Origin: Flammula alnicola
Taxonomy: Eukaryota; Basidiomycota; Agaricomycetes; Agaricales; Strophariaceae
Length of the DNA: 64,000 nt
Reading direction: 5' to 3'
Assembly: GCA_015499995.1 (NCBI GenBank)
Contig: JADNRV010000152.1
Span: 1 to 64,000, forward strand
The position numbers and the translations under genes are program-made. Positions 1-11,047 of this stretch are shown piece after piece. A model generated the notes under the pieces. The model was not told the DNA's origin. It saw only the letters and a program-made list of their open reading frames with translations, and ran no database searches. Each line of letters begins with the position of its first letter. Within the stretch, counting starts at the first letter, position 1.

Positions 1-41
1 CTTTTCTACTTTTCTGCACACCTCTTCTCCTCTTCCTCTCA

Positions 42-1404
42 ATGGCTTCTGTTGACCGTCAACGCAACCTTCCTAGCTACCCGGATATCATGCAGAAGGT
101 TAAACTTCTCGATGTTATTCGTGGCGCGCCTGGTGCGACGTTGGCCAACTATGCCCAACCTCTTGAGGAAACCGCGTATCTTATGGTGCGCTTTTCTTCT
201 CTCTTCTTTGTTTCTTTTCTAACTTCGTTTTTCTTTAGTCCAAATGGTCCTCGCACACTAGTACTGTCGCTAGTAACCCTGGCGCTGCTCAGGCTGTCAC
301 CCATGTCGCCAACATTTTTGCTGAGCTCCAGGATACTCACAAACCCTACAAGCTGAGCGAGAAGGCTGCTGCAGTCTGCGCGTTGCATTTGAGCATTCAG
401 CCGCGTGCCTTCAAAGGCGATATTCCGACTGGTCCCAAGGCCGCTGCTGCCACTAGCTCTTCCGTGCGTTTTCCATTTGTCTATTCTGTCTCAGCTAGCT
501 GATGACTTTTTGATTTTCTTCTGCAGAAGCGTTTCACTCGCGGTTCTCGCGGCAAGGGCGCGACCGATGATTTCGAGACGGCCTCCGCTCCTGGTGCTTG
601 TGCGTCTCCTTCCGATATCATTGTCGACGACGACGACGACTTGGTGCTTATTTTATCCCATCTACCTTCTAGCCTCTATTGATCTAAACGACTTCCTGCG
701 CGTTTTTAAACAGATGAAGGTCGATGGCGACCGTATCGTTTTCTCAGACACTGCTACCGACCCTGGCACATCTCCTTCTAAGGTTGCCGAGGAGCGTGAG
801 CGTCCTAACTCTCGCAAGAGACGCTCGCCCCCTAGCGCCGAACCTAGTGCCAAGGTACGCATCTATTTTTATCTTTTCTATTTTTAGCTGACGCTCTCTC
901 CAGTTTTCTGCTAAACGTGCGGAGGTGGTACGTCTCCCATACGCACTAGTTCCCAACATGGATGTTGACAGTCTCGCATATCTCAAGGCATCCAAGGCCT
1001 TGGCTCATAGCTCTGACCAGTCCCCGGCCCGGTCCGATAGCGACTCCTCTAAGCGTGCACGCACTGAGGATAGCTATGTTTTCGGTGACTCGGCCGTTCT
1101 TGTCGAGGGTACGTCGTTTTTATATCCACATTTCTTTTCTAACTTTTCTTTCTAAAATTTTCATTCAACAGCTTCGGACCTCGCTGTCAACAACGCGCAC
1201 TCTCAAGAAGTCTTGGCGAAGGCTTCTGCCCTTGTCAGCAACAAGATTTCTTCGTCCGGCGACGAGCTAGCTCATCGCAAGGTCATTGGTGAGATCCAGG
1301 CCGAGCTCGTTGTCGGTTTGCACCGCATCGAGTTTCACTTGCAGCATCGCGAGCTCCTTCTCAAGGAGCTTAAACGTATGCAGAATAACCTTGACCTTGC
1401 CTAG
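42..1404 (+). CDS. Spliced hydrophilic protein, antisense beyond gypsy pol
   Basis: Function not recognised. A six-exon model keeps frame throughout: 42-185, 239-463, 527-643, 714-854, 904-1108 and 1172-1404, giving about 354 residues. The start is the first ATG, after a pyrimidine-rich leader. The N-terminal third is globular. The middle is low-complexity with an acidic run (VDDDDDL) and basic clusters (RKRRSPP, KRARTED) that resemble nuclear localisation signals. The C-terminus (LVVGLHRIEFHLQHRELLLKE) looks helical or coiled coil. The stop is only 87 bp from the end of pol on the other strand. CTAG density matches the retroelement rather than the host genes further right, so I infer an accessory antisense ORF of the element. 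A host gene abutting the insertion is the alternative. Confidence 0.6.
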
Positions 1405-1491
1405 CTACTTCGTTGTTACAACTAGCTCGTTCCATAGCCTCAAAGTGGCTTTATAGATTTCTGTTTCGCTTGTTGTATGTAGCCTAGCTTG

Positions 1492-2229
1492 CTAGAGCGG
1501 ACTTGAATACACCGTCGTCTCTCTTTGTGCCTTTTTACTCTTCATCCCACCATAAGTCTTCATCCTCGAACTCTTCCTCGTGCTCTTCCTCTGGCTCGTG
1601 CTCTGCTCGGGCTCGTACTCAGGCTCTTGCCTCCTGCTCACTTTTTTCCGAGCTGGTGGATCACTGAATATGAGATCCGGGCCCAATGCTTCATCATCAT
1701 CCTCTGGTCGCTCAGCTAGCTTCCTCAGAGTCTCTAGATTATGATCAATCACGTCTTCTAGGTTGTCTGGAAGCTTTATATGTCGCCTAGCGAAATAAGG
1801 AATGACTCTAAAGGCCGCCACTTTATTGTGTGAAACCGAGCCATCCATTTCTGCAACTATATAGGCACCTCCTGGGTTCCTAGCCATGACTATCATTGGT
1901 CCGAGATATCGCGGCTGCATTTTGCGATTCAAAGAGGACTCCACTTGCGTGTTTCTAACTAGGACCAAATCTCCTGGTTTGAAGATAAAGTCTCTTATTT
2001 TTGCGGACTGCTTTTCCTCGAACTTAGCTAGCGCGTCTCGCTTAATTTTTGAAATACGCTCGCGCATTTCATCTATATGAACTTTATGTTTGGCCAGAGC
2101 TCTCGCCCTATAGCCAACTAGCTCTTCGGTTGTGAGAACCCTGTCGGGTAATTCTACAAGCCATGTTGCTTCTTGTATATCTAGTGGTATTACCGGATGC
2201 GCGCCCGTCACTAGGAAGAATGGGAGCAT
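1492..2229 (-). pseudogene. Gypsy integrase C-terminal part (GPY/F-like module)
   Basis: This is the end of pol. It starts inside the integrase core (FFLVTGAHPVIP), followed by a helical region (about residues 25-80) and a module containing FKPGDLVLVRN and RYLGPMIVMARNPGGAYIV, which resembles the GPY/F C-terminal domain of Ty3/gypsy integrases. The tail is charged and low-complexity (EDDDEALGP, then Lys/Arg-rich). No chromodomain is visible. It is out of frame with the upstream integrase ORF by a one-base loss in a C run near 2,225, and the two frames overlap there. Confidence 0.8.
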
Positions 2230-2996
2230 CCCATTCCTTTTCGGATGGTGATCCTATCCGCCCATAGTACGTGGTGAAAGAATGCAAACCACTTGTTGGT
2301 TAATCCTCCCGTCGCTTTATACAACATCTGTCGGATATCCCAATGTGGTCTTTCTATTTTTCCATTCGCGCGAGAGTTGTAGGCAGAGATACTGATCCCT
2401 TTTATACCATACTTCTCTTCTAGATATTTAATCGCTTTTATAAATGGTGCTCCATTGTCTGAAATAATTTCCTGAAGACATCCCCATCTACAGATAATAT
2501 CTTCGAACAGCCAAAGTGCGATGTTCCTAGCTGTTTCGGCTCTTAATGGTCTCCCTTCTACCCAAGAAGTCAACGCGCATCTTCCGTGTACTATTTGTCC
2601 ACAACCCTGCGACTTTGGCGTCATATGCATGGTGTCCACATGTAGTTGCTGGAAGATTGACGGCGTATGCGTCTCAGTCCTAGGAATTAATATCATAGTC
2701 TTTTGCCGCTCCTGACACAACTGGCAGGTCTTGACATACCAGTGAACATCGCGTTCAATTTCTGGCCACCAAAATCTTTCCATTAACAAGGTCCTAGTTG
2801 CATAAGAACCTCGATGTCCCAAGCTATCATGAGCTGAGTGCATCATATGAGTTCTATGTTCCTTTTCCACAACTAGCTTGTGCGCTTGATTAATATCTCT
2901 TCGATACATGCGCCCTTCTTTATTTAAGAAGAAGTTCCTTGCTGTGCGAGTGAAACTATAATATTCTTTTTCTGTCATGCCTGGTGGGCGCCGCAT
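2211..2996 (-). pseudogene. Gypsy integrase (zinc-binding and DDE core)
   Basis: The N-terminal zinc-binding region shows the His-His-Cys-Cys pattern (HMMHSAHDSLGHRG, then CQLCQERQK). The catalytic core follows: the first Asp lies in LHVDTMHM, the second in IISDNGAPF, and the Glu in NGKIERPHWDIRQML, giving a complete D,D,E triad by eye. It joins two cDNA ends to chromosomal DNA. The frame enters from the RNase H segment through compensating single-base shifts near 3,100 and 2,997, and leaves by a single-base loss near 2,225. Confidence 0.85.
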
Positions 2997-3083
2997 CGGG
3001 TTTCTAACCAGCGATTGATGAGAGGTAATTTCTCGTCCATAGCTTTTCCAGCTGGCGTCCGATTTCTCTCGTCATATTCCTCA

Positions 3084-3671
3084 CTAGCTGCGTCCTCCTG
3101 CTGAGATTTGACCATCCGGAATCTTAGTTCCTAGCATAAACTGCTGTAGGAATTGTTTCTGAGGTTCTGGGACGGCATCTTCACTCATGAATTTCGCAGC
3201 TAGCTCTCTTTCGACTCTATTTTCTCTCCTAGCTCGGTCTATTTCAATCTGGAAGCTTTCCAGTGACGTAGCTAGGTTATCATACGGCTCTTCCTCTTTT
3301 ACCTCATATATATATCCTCCTCTAGTGTCAATGGTATCTTTGAACTCATCAAATTCCAAGGGATCCGGGTCAGACTCATATTTCTTCACGAACACCGGAG
3401 GACCTGAGGGTTCATCCTCGTCTGCCTCTGGGTTCTCAAAGACTTCATCTCCTGGTTGCCCTTCTCTGCGAGATAATCCATCTGCCCCAAAGGTCTTTCC
3501 TGCTACATGCCGCAAGGTGAAATGGAACATCATAATGTGATCTATCCATCTATTTATAGTAGCATTGGGACCGAGCCCCGGATTGTCAAGCATTCCCTTT
3601 AGATATTTGGCATCTGTTTCGACAACTAGCTTTCTTACACCAATCAACCAATAATAGCAAGCGTGCAGACC
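3084..3671 (-). pseudogene. Gypsy RNase H, C-terminal half (downstream of KDZ insertion)
   Basis: This carries the second half of the RNase H domain (GLHACYYWLIGVRKLVVETD), then the connection region (HVAGKTFGADGLSRREGQ, the usual gypsy H-x-GxxN/G-xxADxLSR region) and an acidic linker toward integrase. The KDZ element cut the domain immediately upstream, at 3,672-3,678. The remaining N-terminal half resumes on the far side of the insertion at 16,372, in matching sequence context. Codons between 3,679 and 3,746 belong to the KDZ end, not to pol. Confidence 0.85.
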
Positions 3672-3678
3672 TCTTAAA
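3672..3678. repeat. Target-site duplication, left copy (TCTTAAA)
   Basis: TCTTAAA at 3,672-3,678 is repeated at 16,365-16,371. With one copy and everything between them removed, the RNase H coding sequence becomes continuous and in frame across the join. KDZ/Zisupton elements are known to make 8-bp duplications. The flanking eighth base differs on either side, so one substitution or a true 7-bp duplication is possible. Confidence 0.85.
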
Positions 3679-4222
3679 CCGTAACCGTATCGATTCTGAT
3701 TAATCTTTCGACCATGCATAAGGAAATTCAGATTAAACGCGAACATTGATTAAACACAGATTAAGCTAATTACAAAGCTGGAAACTACTACGGTAGAGAG
3801 GTTTAATCCATGGATGTGTTTAAAAGGTGGTTTAAAAGGCGGTTTAAATCTACAGAGTATGATAAAAGAAAGAGGCATTCAACAGGAGACTGTTTAAATA
3901 GTCGGGCATTTAAGCAAGGAGATGACTAAGAGAGGTGTGAAGCAATGTTTAATCAGAACGAAATGAACTGCCATGGATATTAAACAAGGAGAAGACCGAG
4001 GGAGGTATGAAGTGGCAATTGAGGTTGACCAGGGTGCGAAGAGATTGAGATAAAGGGTTTCCAAGGCCGGGTTTAATCAGAGGACATGTTTAATCCGGAG
4101 TGTGTTTAATCCGGAGTGCATTTAATCCGGAGTGCGTTTAATCAAAGTCGAGTTTAATCGTGGGTTTCCCAATGTGAAAGCTGGATAATGGTTTGAGTTA
4201 GTCCGTAGTATCCATACGGAAA
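3679..4222. repeat. KDZ left subterminal repeat array
   Basis: More than a dozen copies of TTTAA(T/A)C-like words occur in about 500 bp. They include a clean tandem of a 16-bp unit (GTTTAATCCGGAGTGY) at 4,088-4,143, about 3.5 copies. Such clusters at both ends are the expected binding platform for a transposase; that role is inferred. No ORF of note is present. Confidence 0.8.
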
Positions 4223-7200
4223 CTAATTCACAGAGCAATTAGCGACTCGCGAGAGAAGGATGGGCATGATTATGAGATACCTTTCTACATCATCAGAGTC
4301 CGAGTCGCTTTCTGGTGGCTTAATAGAATATTATATTAGCTCCTCCATTTTCAAGTCACAGTTCGACATTGAAAGCTACTCACTTCAAAGTCACGGTACG
4401 GAATTGAATTTTCAGGCTTTGAACGTTCTTCTTGAATAAGATCCGCAAGAATTTGACTGTCCTTGAGAACCAAATGACTGTAGCCGGCGCGATTGAGATG
4501 GTCTCGAGCATTGCGTTCCATGGTCTTGAACATAGCTGACTTCTTTAGCGCGTATGCCTTTGACCCACCATTGGAGCTAGAGCCAGCTAGCTGCATCCAT
4601 ACATCATGCATCTTTCCGAAGAAGCGAATGCACCGCAAGAAATCAGCCTGAGTCTTCTCCCACTCTTCTTGCCAGCGCTCCATTTCCGCCTCGGCGCGAA
4701 ACCATTGAACGCGATCACCTAAGCCTTCGTCGGTACCAAACTTTTCAATCATTAGAAATCAACACACCTTCATTGACCCATTCTTCGAGCTCTTTCTCTG
4801 AAAGCTGACCAGCTGGTTTCAGGGACCAAAGCCACCCTTCCTTCACTGAAATAAGAGATGATTAATCACAAAGATATCAAATGTTTAGCAATTTGAATGT
4901 CATACCTTCCTTCTCCTTCTCAGAGCTATCAACTTGAAGACGGCGTTTTTTACCCTTTGGACCTTTCCCAATAGGAGCTGCACGTCCTGTATTAAAAGGC
5001 ATTAGTATGATGTCTATCGCGCAGATGAAAAACCTACGCTTTGCCCTTGATGTCTGCGTTCCAATTGCATAACCCGCCACTGTTGAAGGTCCTGTGGCAG
5101 ACGCAGGGAGTCGTGAACCACCAGTTACTCCTGTGTTTGTCCACATAGGACCATCTGTACGCCGAGAATCACCGACTGCACGTTTGATGTTTGTGGGTTT
5201 TCGAAATGTATCGGTTATGGTGAGGGGAGGAAATTGGGGACTGTTCTCGGGAAGTCCTAACGAGATCATAGAAAGTCGAGTGGCTGAGTAATCCTCCATA
5301 GCGAGGTCGCGACGAGCTTCCATATCCCGAATCTGTTCAGAAGATCTTGTGTGACGTGTTTGACCATATGCTTGTGCCTTCTTCTCAGCTTGGAGAGCAA
5401 CAATGGTCTTTACCGCAGTTCGAACATTTCGGAGGGCATCATAGGCACTGCCTTCGTGAAGTCGACGTTCATATTCACCAAGATGAACAAGCTCGAGAGC
5501 AAGGCGTTGGGATTCCGTAAAGTTGGAAGGTAGATAAAGGACTTCGTCTTCTGGATTGTCTGTCATCTTGCCCGAGACTGCTTGCTTGAAAACGTATTCG
5601 CCGACCTGAGGCATAATGGACTTTTGCTCCTGTCGCCATTTGTCGATTCGGTTTCGCAGCCTATCTTTCTGAGAATTTCTTTCGGCATCAGTCTTTAATC
5701 CAACCTTAGCGCGAATGTTTCGTCTTGAAGAAGAGTCAGGTTGCTTCATGAATGAAGAAAGTGAGTGAAGACATACTGGCGACCCAAGATAAGCAAGCCT
5801 TCATTGAGAAAGGATGCAAGCTTTGTATCGACATCACCAAGGGACTTTGCACTTGGTTTGGCGTCTAGCTCAAGTAGAAGCATCTGGTATATGCGGGACT
5901 GCGACGGGACTATGGAAGACAAAGTCAAAAACAGCACAAGATGATAGTGCGAGCCTTACAGCTTACCTTTCTTCTGGGTTTGGCGATAAACACAATGAAC
6001 CTCCTTGTCTATGGGGTCTATCGATCGAGCTTGCCGATTTTCTTTATTCCAAGTAGGTATACGATCAGCATAGAGCGCCGAGAGACTCTTGAAAGCTTCG
6101 CGCTTCTGAAGGAAGAGTTGTTTAGCTTGCTTGATGTCGACATATAGGGTCGCGGCTGGCATAGACATAAACTCAACCTTCGATTCTGCAGTCTAAAACG
6201 ATACACAATGAACTACATACACATATTGGCTAACTTCTTGAAGTTCCAGTCACCGTGATGGTCAATCAAAGTATCCTGACGGTGGCCGTTGTTCATTTGA
6301 CGGGTTTGCGCGCCGAGTTGGTTGAGTTCAGGCCAGGCATGCTCTGCAGTTTCACCATGGAAGTGGCCAACGTTCTCCATATATGCGGATGAGAAGAAGT
6401 ATGTGCAATTGTCCTTGTGGTTTTGAACATGGACAAGCGGAATGAGCCATCGAATTTTCTTGATAGAGTCGAGAAGATCATGAAAGTTTTTTGTGAAGCG
6501 ACCCACAATCTTGACGCAGTAAGCACACGAGATGTCATAGGAAGCAACGCGGTCACAGCAGGTGTTATAGGATGAGGATGTGTCATAGGTGATGGGTATC
6601 TTGCGTTGGCGAATTGCGTGAGCGAGTGCGTAGTCGGTGTTTGCAAATCTATCCGGAGATCATCAATAAATTATTTGAGAAACAAAGATATGAAGTTATG
6701 TACCTTTCACCCAGTTGAAGGTCAACGCTCGACTGGATGAAGACATGGCTACATTGGATATTGACAATCCCTGTGATATCCATGTTCTTGAACTTCTTTC
6801 GGTTCTGTTTGTTAACGGCGTTAAGATAAGAACATGTCGATTTCTATAGATAAATAAAACATAAGCAAGATGTAAGGCCCGAGATAAAATATACTTACCT
6901 CCTCCTCAACATCACCTGCTGGAAGGTGTTTGATATAGTGACGGAAGGCTGTGTCGTCGGGAAAGTACGCCTTTCCCTCGAATAACGAAATGTCGTCAGG
7001 ATCGGTGTTCTTTATGTACTTATTCGCATGGTGATTACCATCAGCCGTGTGCTGCATCTGGTTTAAATGGCTGTAAATTAAATATATTCAACAATGAAAC
7101 ACGTAAAAAGTCGAAGGAGAAATAGATATGCATACCGAAGATGCAAGGGGGTTTTCTCCCATCCCATTTCCATATTGACCCCCGGTTCAGGGCATGCCGG

Positions 7201-8284
7201 ACAATAAACAAGAAGATTCCCCTCTGGGCGATTCTTCAGGACTGTGTCAATGCCGTGGGCTTGGCCAAGACGCTTCTTGGCCTGAAGGATCCGCCAAACT
7301 CGCATAACCAAACGAAATTGAGGATAAGGGTCCTACACATCCGTATCAATTTCAGAATCTCTAGGAAATATCGCAATGAGGCTTACCGAAGTAGACTGGG
7401 CAAAGGCGTTATCTGTGAGACGCCGCAGGGTCCCAATAAAGTCATAGGCAGCAGTCTTCGATTCCAAATGAAGGAGGTGGAATTGCTTGAGAAGCCGAAA
7501 GGAAAAAGCCGTGGATGGTCGGTCGAGTGTGGCAGGGAAAAAACCAATCTTCATGAGCTGCTGATAACGCTTAGGAGCACCGGGGCACCCGCAAAAGCGA
7601 ACCTTGGTGTTGTGGATCCCGTTGGTGTCAATGAAGTGGAACAGGAGGTCAGTCTCGGAAGCAGGGTTTGGGCAGTGTGATCCATGGTGGCCGAGATGAG
7701 TGGCATAACCTTCCGTTCGAAGCCTCGATATATCATGACGAATAAAGAATCCACGCTGAGCGTCCCAGACTTCAGCCCAGTGCATCGGATTGCCACGATG
7801 AGCATCGATAAAGCACTCAGAGCACGAAATCTGGTACATGAAGCAGTCGTTGCATTTAGTGGTGTGCTTCGCGCCCGGTCGGTTGCAAGAACAGGCATCG
7901 TCAAAGTACGGGTTGGCGTTATGATCAAGGACAAGGTCAATGAGCTCCGGAAGGACCGCTCGGAACTCCTCGAGGAGCGCAGAAGCCTAGACCAAAAATC
8001 AGTATACGAAAGTGGTTTGAGATATTCTAACAAACCTGCTTCTTTGCTGATAGAACGGGTACGAGATCTGGAAGTTCTGAATCATCGACAAGAGGGGTGG
8101 ACTCCTGAAGAAGAAGAGGCTGGGTATCGAGTGGCAGGATAGAGGTATCAGTGGAGATGGATGAGCCAGCAATGGTGATATGTGTGGCGTGACGAGTTTG
8201 GGTTCCTTCAACTACCTGGTCTCCAAGAGTAGACTTGGTGTTGTCGATTACTGAGAGAAAAGCTTTGAAGGATTTCGGGGCCAT
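4223..8284 (-). CDS. KDZ-family transposase with CxC2 cysteine cluster
   Basis: Predicted RNase H-fold transposase that mobilises this element. The start ATG is at 8,284. The order is: a short N-terminal tail; a CxC2 cysteine cluster (CSCNRP, KCNDCFMYQISCSECF, HW) at about 7,770-7,880; the KDZ-conserved block with FCGCPG; a second Cys pair (YCPACPEPG, about 7,190); and the catalytic core with SYDISCAY (about 6,525), VHVQNHKDNC (about 6,420) and GHFHGETAEHAWPELNQLG (about 6,350). A long helical region and a basic tail (GPKGKKRR) follow. About a dozen short introns are needed, and all core blocks can be joined in frame. The last exon was chosen because splicing at about 4,389 gives an acidic C-terminus (PPESDSDSDD) ending at 4,223; reading through would stop at 4,351. 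Subfamily (Kyakuja, Dileera or Zisupton) is not resolved. Confidence 0.85.
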
Positions 8285-8374
8285 TTTTGCAATGATGAGA
8301 AGGTAGCATGGTGGCCGATTTTATATGTTGGTGGCAGAGCTACTGACTCGGAGGAATGGCAAGACAAGAACACA

Positions 8375-8540
8375 CTGTTTTGGCCCCCGCGTCGCGATGC
8401 AGTGCAACACGTGAGATGGGCCGCCACTTCGCCTTTTGTTGCGATTTCAACATTGATTCATAGGCTATTGTTATTTTTGTCAATGCAACAGATTGTTTTG
8501 GGCCCCCGCCGCGTCGCGATACAACGCAAGTATGTGAAAT
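8375..8540. repeat. Imperfect direct repeat upstream of the transposase
   Basis: Two copies of a GC-rich word (TGTTTTGGCCCCCGC, then GTCGCGAT and CAACRC...GTGARAT) lie at about 8,375-8,417 and 8,494-8,540, inside the short gap between the transposase start and the next gene. This is a promoter position for the minus-strand transposase. Function is unknown. Confidence 0.6.
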
Positions 8541-8634
8541 AGGGTATTCATGGATAGTTGAACAAAAGGATTGAATGATCGTATATTGCAGAATGTAAAT
8601 GGATACAATGCAGTAGTAAATACAATACTAATCT

Positions 8635-9254
8635 TTAGTCAAAGAATTCTCGAAGCGGTGAAGGCATAGGGAATGGAGCAGGTGCGCGGAGGCCCGAGGA
8701 AGAAGGCTTAGAACAAGGAGCTTTGACTAGATTAGAATTTGGGTGCCTTTCCTTAACAGAACGAGGAGCGATGGAGGGAGAGATCTCGCTGCGCTTGCGC
8801 TTGGTCCCACGAGTGGCAGGAGCAGGCAGAGTTTTGATAACATCCGGATGGTTCTTGATCTCGTAGTATATGTCGAACAGCCTGCCCAACGCGGACTTTC
8901 CAGTAATAAGGTGGGAGTCCAGGGGATCAGTAATATAGTGAACGATTACGGGACCGTCGCACGTTTTGCACTAGAGAAAGGGTTATGAATTAACTATACA
9001 AAAATTGGAAATTTCGACGGACTGACCACTTGGTACCATCTTCCAGCATCCAACTGGCCACCAGTACCTATCCAGAGCCAAGGTCCTGTCTCGCGGTGAT
9101 TGCGTTTGTGGGGGAGGTGGAACTCTGGCATGGCAGGAGCGATTTGATGGACGGTACGGCGAATATGCCCGCGAATTATGACGAGCGCCTCATCTTTGGT
9201 AAGGTCCTTGAGCTCTGGGAGTTCAGCAGATAAGGGACCGAAATATGGTGGCAT
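8635..9254 (-). CDS. Small hypothetical KDZ cargo protein with CxxC motif
   Basis: Not recognised. Two exons: the first starts at the ATG at 9,254 (MPPYFGPLSAELPELKDLT) and ends about 9,028 after the RWYQV codons. The second starts at about 8,969 with CKTCDGPVIVHYITDP and ends at the stop at 8,635. The N-terminal half has an acidic helix and a His-rich stretch (FHLPHKRNHRET). The single CKTC pair plus these histidines could bind metal. The C-terminal half is basic and low-complexity (TRGTKRKRSE). It lies in the same orientation as the transposase, 350 bp upstream of it. Confidence 0.6.
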
Positions 9255-10896
9255 CGTGGGCTGAGAATGGAAGGAAAGTCTGAGACCTCAGTGGTGAGTA
9301 GAGATGAAGGCAATATCTGGGCGTCGATACTGGGTTACTTCTCGAGGCCACTTCAGGTCGACCTTATAAATGATTCTGTTGGTGGGTTATGGCCTTTCCG
9401 TATCGAAAAAAAGGCCAAATTATTCTAATTGTCATCTGAGATACGTCAAAGCGGGTAGTGGCCAAGCGGCATACATGTGAGCAAGGGTAATGACGAGAAG
9501 ACCGTTAATGGGATTGGGAATAGCGTGCTCGTCCTAGTCCCAATGCTGCTCCTGCTCTGCGTCGTCGTCATGCTGGCGCGGCTGTGCCATGACGTTGGTG
9601 GCGACGATGATCTGCCAGGCTCGCCTGCAGGTGGCCGGCGCTGTCGCTGGGCCCATTCGCCCGAATCCTTGAGCGCGCTGTCTTCCTCGTTTTCGTACTA
9701 CTCGTAGGTATCGAACTTGCGCTCGACTTCAAGGAGCGCGCCGGAGCTGTACCAGCCGGCGAGGATGTGTGGGCGGCGAGAGGCCATTGTGCTGCTGGTC
9801 ATGATGGAGGATAGGTTAGCTACGATGTATGGGATGAGCTACCACGTACCCGGTGGCTCTCGCCCGTCACGATGCCTTATCGGTGGTGTTTCGTGAGGGT
9901 TGGAGGTGTCGTCCCGCCGTTTCGGTACCCAGACCTAAAAGTCGGGGTTGGGGGGTCAGCAGCGATGTAGGGGTGCGGGTGGTCACTTACTGGTGGCCAT
10001 CTTTCTCCTCGTCGTCTTCCTCTCACCCGTCCTAGCCCGCGTCAGTATCATCGCTGGGTGTTTGGATGCTGGTAACCCGCGGCGGCGAAGTTCGTTGTTC
10101 TCCATTGCCATTGTTCGTCGTGGCCTTCGTAGACTCATGGTCAGCTGGGCTCGCTTTCGATGTCGACGGTGGACTACAGAAGCAGCGGTGGTGGTGTGGT
10201 GCTGTTTAGATACCCAGATCTTCTGCTCGAAAAGTGTTGTTAGCGACGTTTTACGGGGCGTATTACCATTTACCTTTATTCCTCGTTGGTGTGCTACTGC
10301 CTTTTCTGGACAGCGTCGCCGCGTTCAGTGGGTGGCTGGCTTGCTGGTGAATCACTGTGGTTGCGACGTGCATAGTGGTGGCGGTTGAAATTGCCTGCGC
10401 ACCAGATTGCTCTGCGGAAAGAGACATTTTTTGTTAGTGAATCGTTTTAGATGTCATTTGATAATCTTTATTTACCTTTTTCTTGGGTGTTTGCGGCCGG
10501 TGGGCAGCATGATGAACGACGATGGAGATGATGGAACAGTGGAACTTGCATGGAAGGACGAGCCATTGATGTCATTTTCGAGCGGAGTTTGAATGTCGAG
10601 TTGTGCTGCTCAGCGCATCCAACGGCGCACAAACGGCATGGGCATAGTAGGGCTTCTCGAAATAATGTAGATGGATTGTATTGGAGGCACAGTGGCCCGG
10701 AAAATTGTTTTTATTAGCTTTGAATGGATGATTGTGTGTGCAAGGAGTCACACTTTTGACGTGCTTACAGGTGTGGCACCGCGCGCGCGGCGCATCAGGT
10801 CATTTTTATTGCAACTTCCTACTCTTCCTTCTCACAAAAATGTTAGTATATGAAGCTTAATATAAGTATAAAGATTTTATAAGTGGTGGGAATTTG

Positions 10897-10942
10897 GTGC
10901 AATGCATTTGCCACACGTGATTTTGTGGCAAATGCGTTGCAC
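10897..10942. repeat. Hairpin 1 (inverted repeat with CACGTG near the loop)
   Basis: Arms GTGCAATGCATTTGCCACA and TGTGGCAAATGCGTTGCAC are complementary with one mismatch around a 9-base loop (CGTGATTTT). The loop-proximal part (TTTGCCACA / TGTGGCAAA) is identical to that of hairpin 2, 90 bp away. The outer arms are unrelated to those of hairpin 2. Confidence 0.85.
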
Positions 10943-10978
10943 AGTGACGCTACGTCATCTTCCATACAATGCCGAGTG

Positions 10979-11047
10979 ATGCCGGAGCCCGACATTGGTT
11001 TTTGCCACACGTGATTTTGTGGCAAAACACGATGTCGGGCCCCGGCA
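10979..11047. repeat. Hairpin 2 (same core, different outer arms)
   Basis: The core TTTGCCACA - CGTGATTTT - TGTGGCAAA matches hairpin 1. The outer arms are TGCCGGAGCCCGACAT and ATGTCGGGCCCCGGCA, complementary with one mismatch, giving a stem of about 30 bp with a small internal loop (TGGT/ACACG). Confidence 0.85.

Noticed and set aside
4080..4150. CRISPR-like array from the regular 16-bp TTTAATCCGGAGTG repeats
   Set aside because: The units are head-to-tail without spacers in a fungal transposon end; they are subterminal tandem repeats.
9440..9480. tRNA-like A-box (TGGCCAAGCGG)
   Set aside because: No B-box (GGTTCRA) follows at a suitable distance and no cloverleaf can be drawn, so it is a chance match.
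9477..10592. Plus-strand ORFs in the KDZ interior, some with hydrophobic runs
   Set aside because: Short, compositionally biased (Val/Leu/Gly from GT-rich DNA), no plausible splice joins and no recognisable domain.
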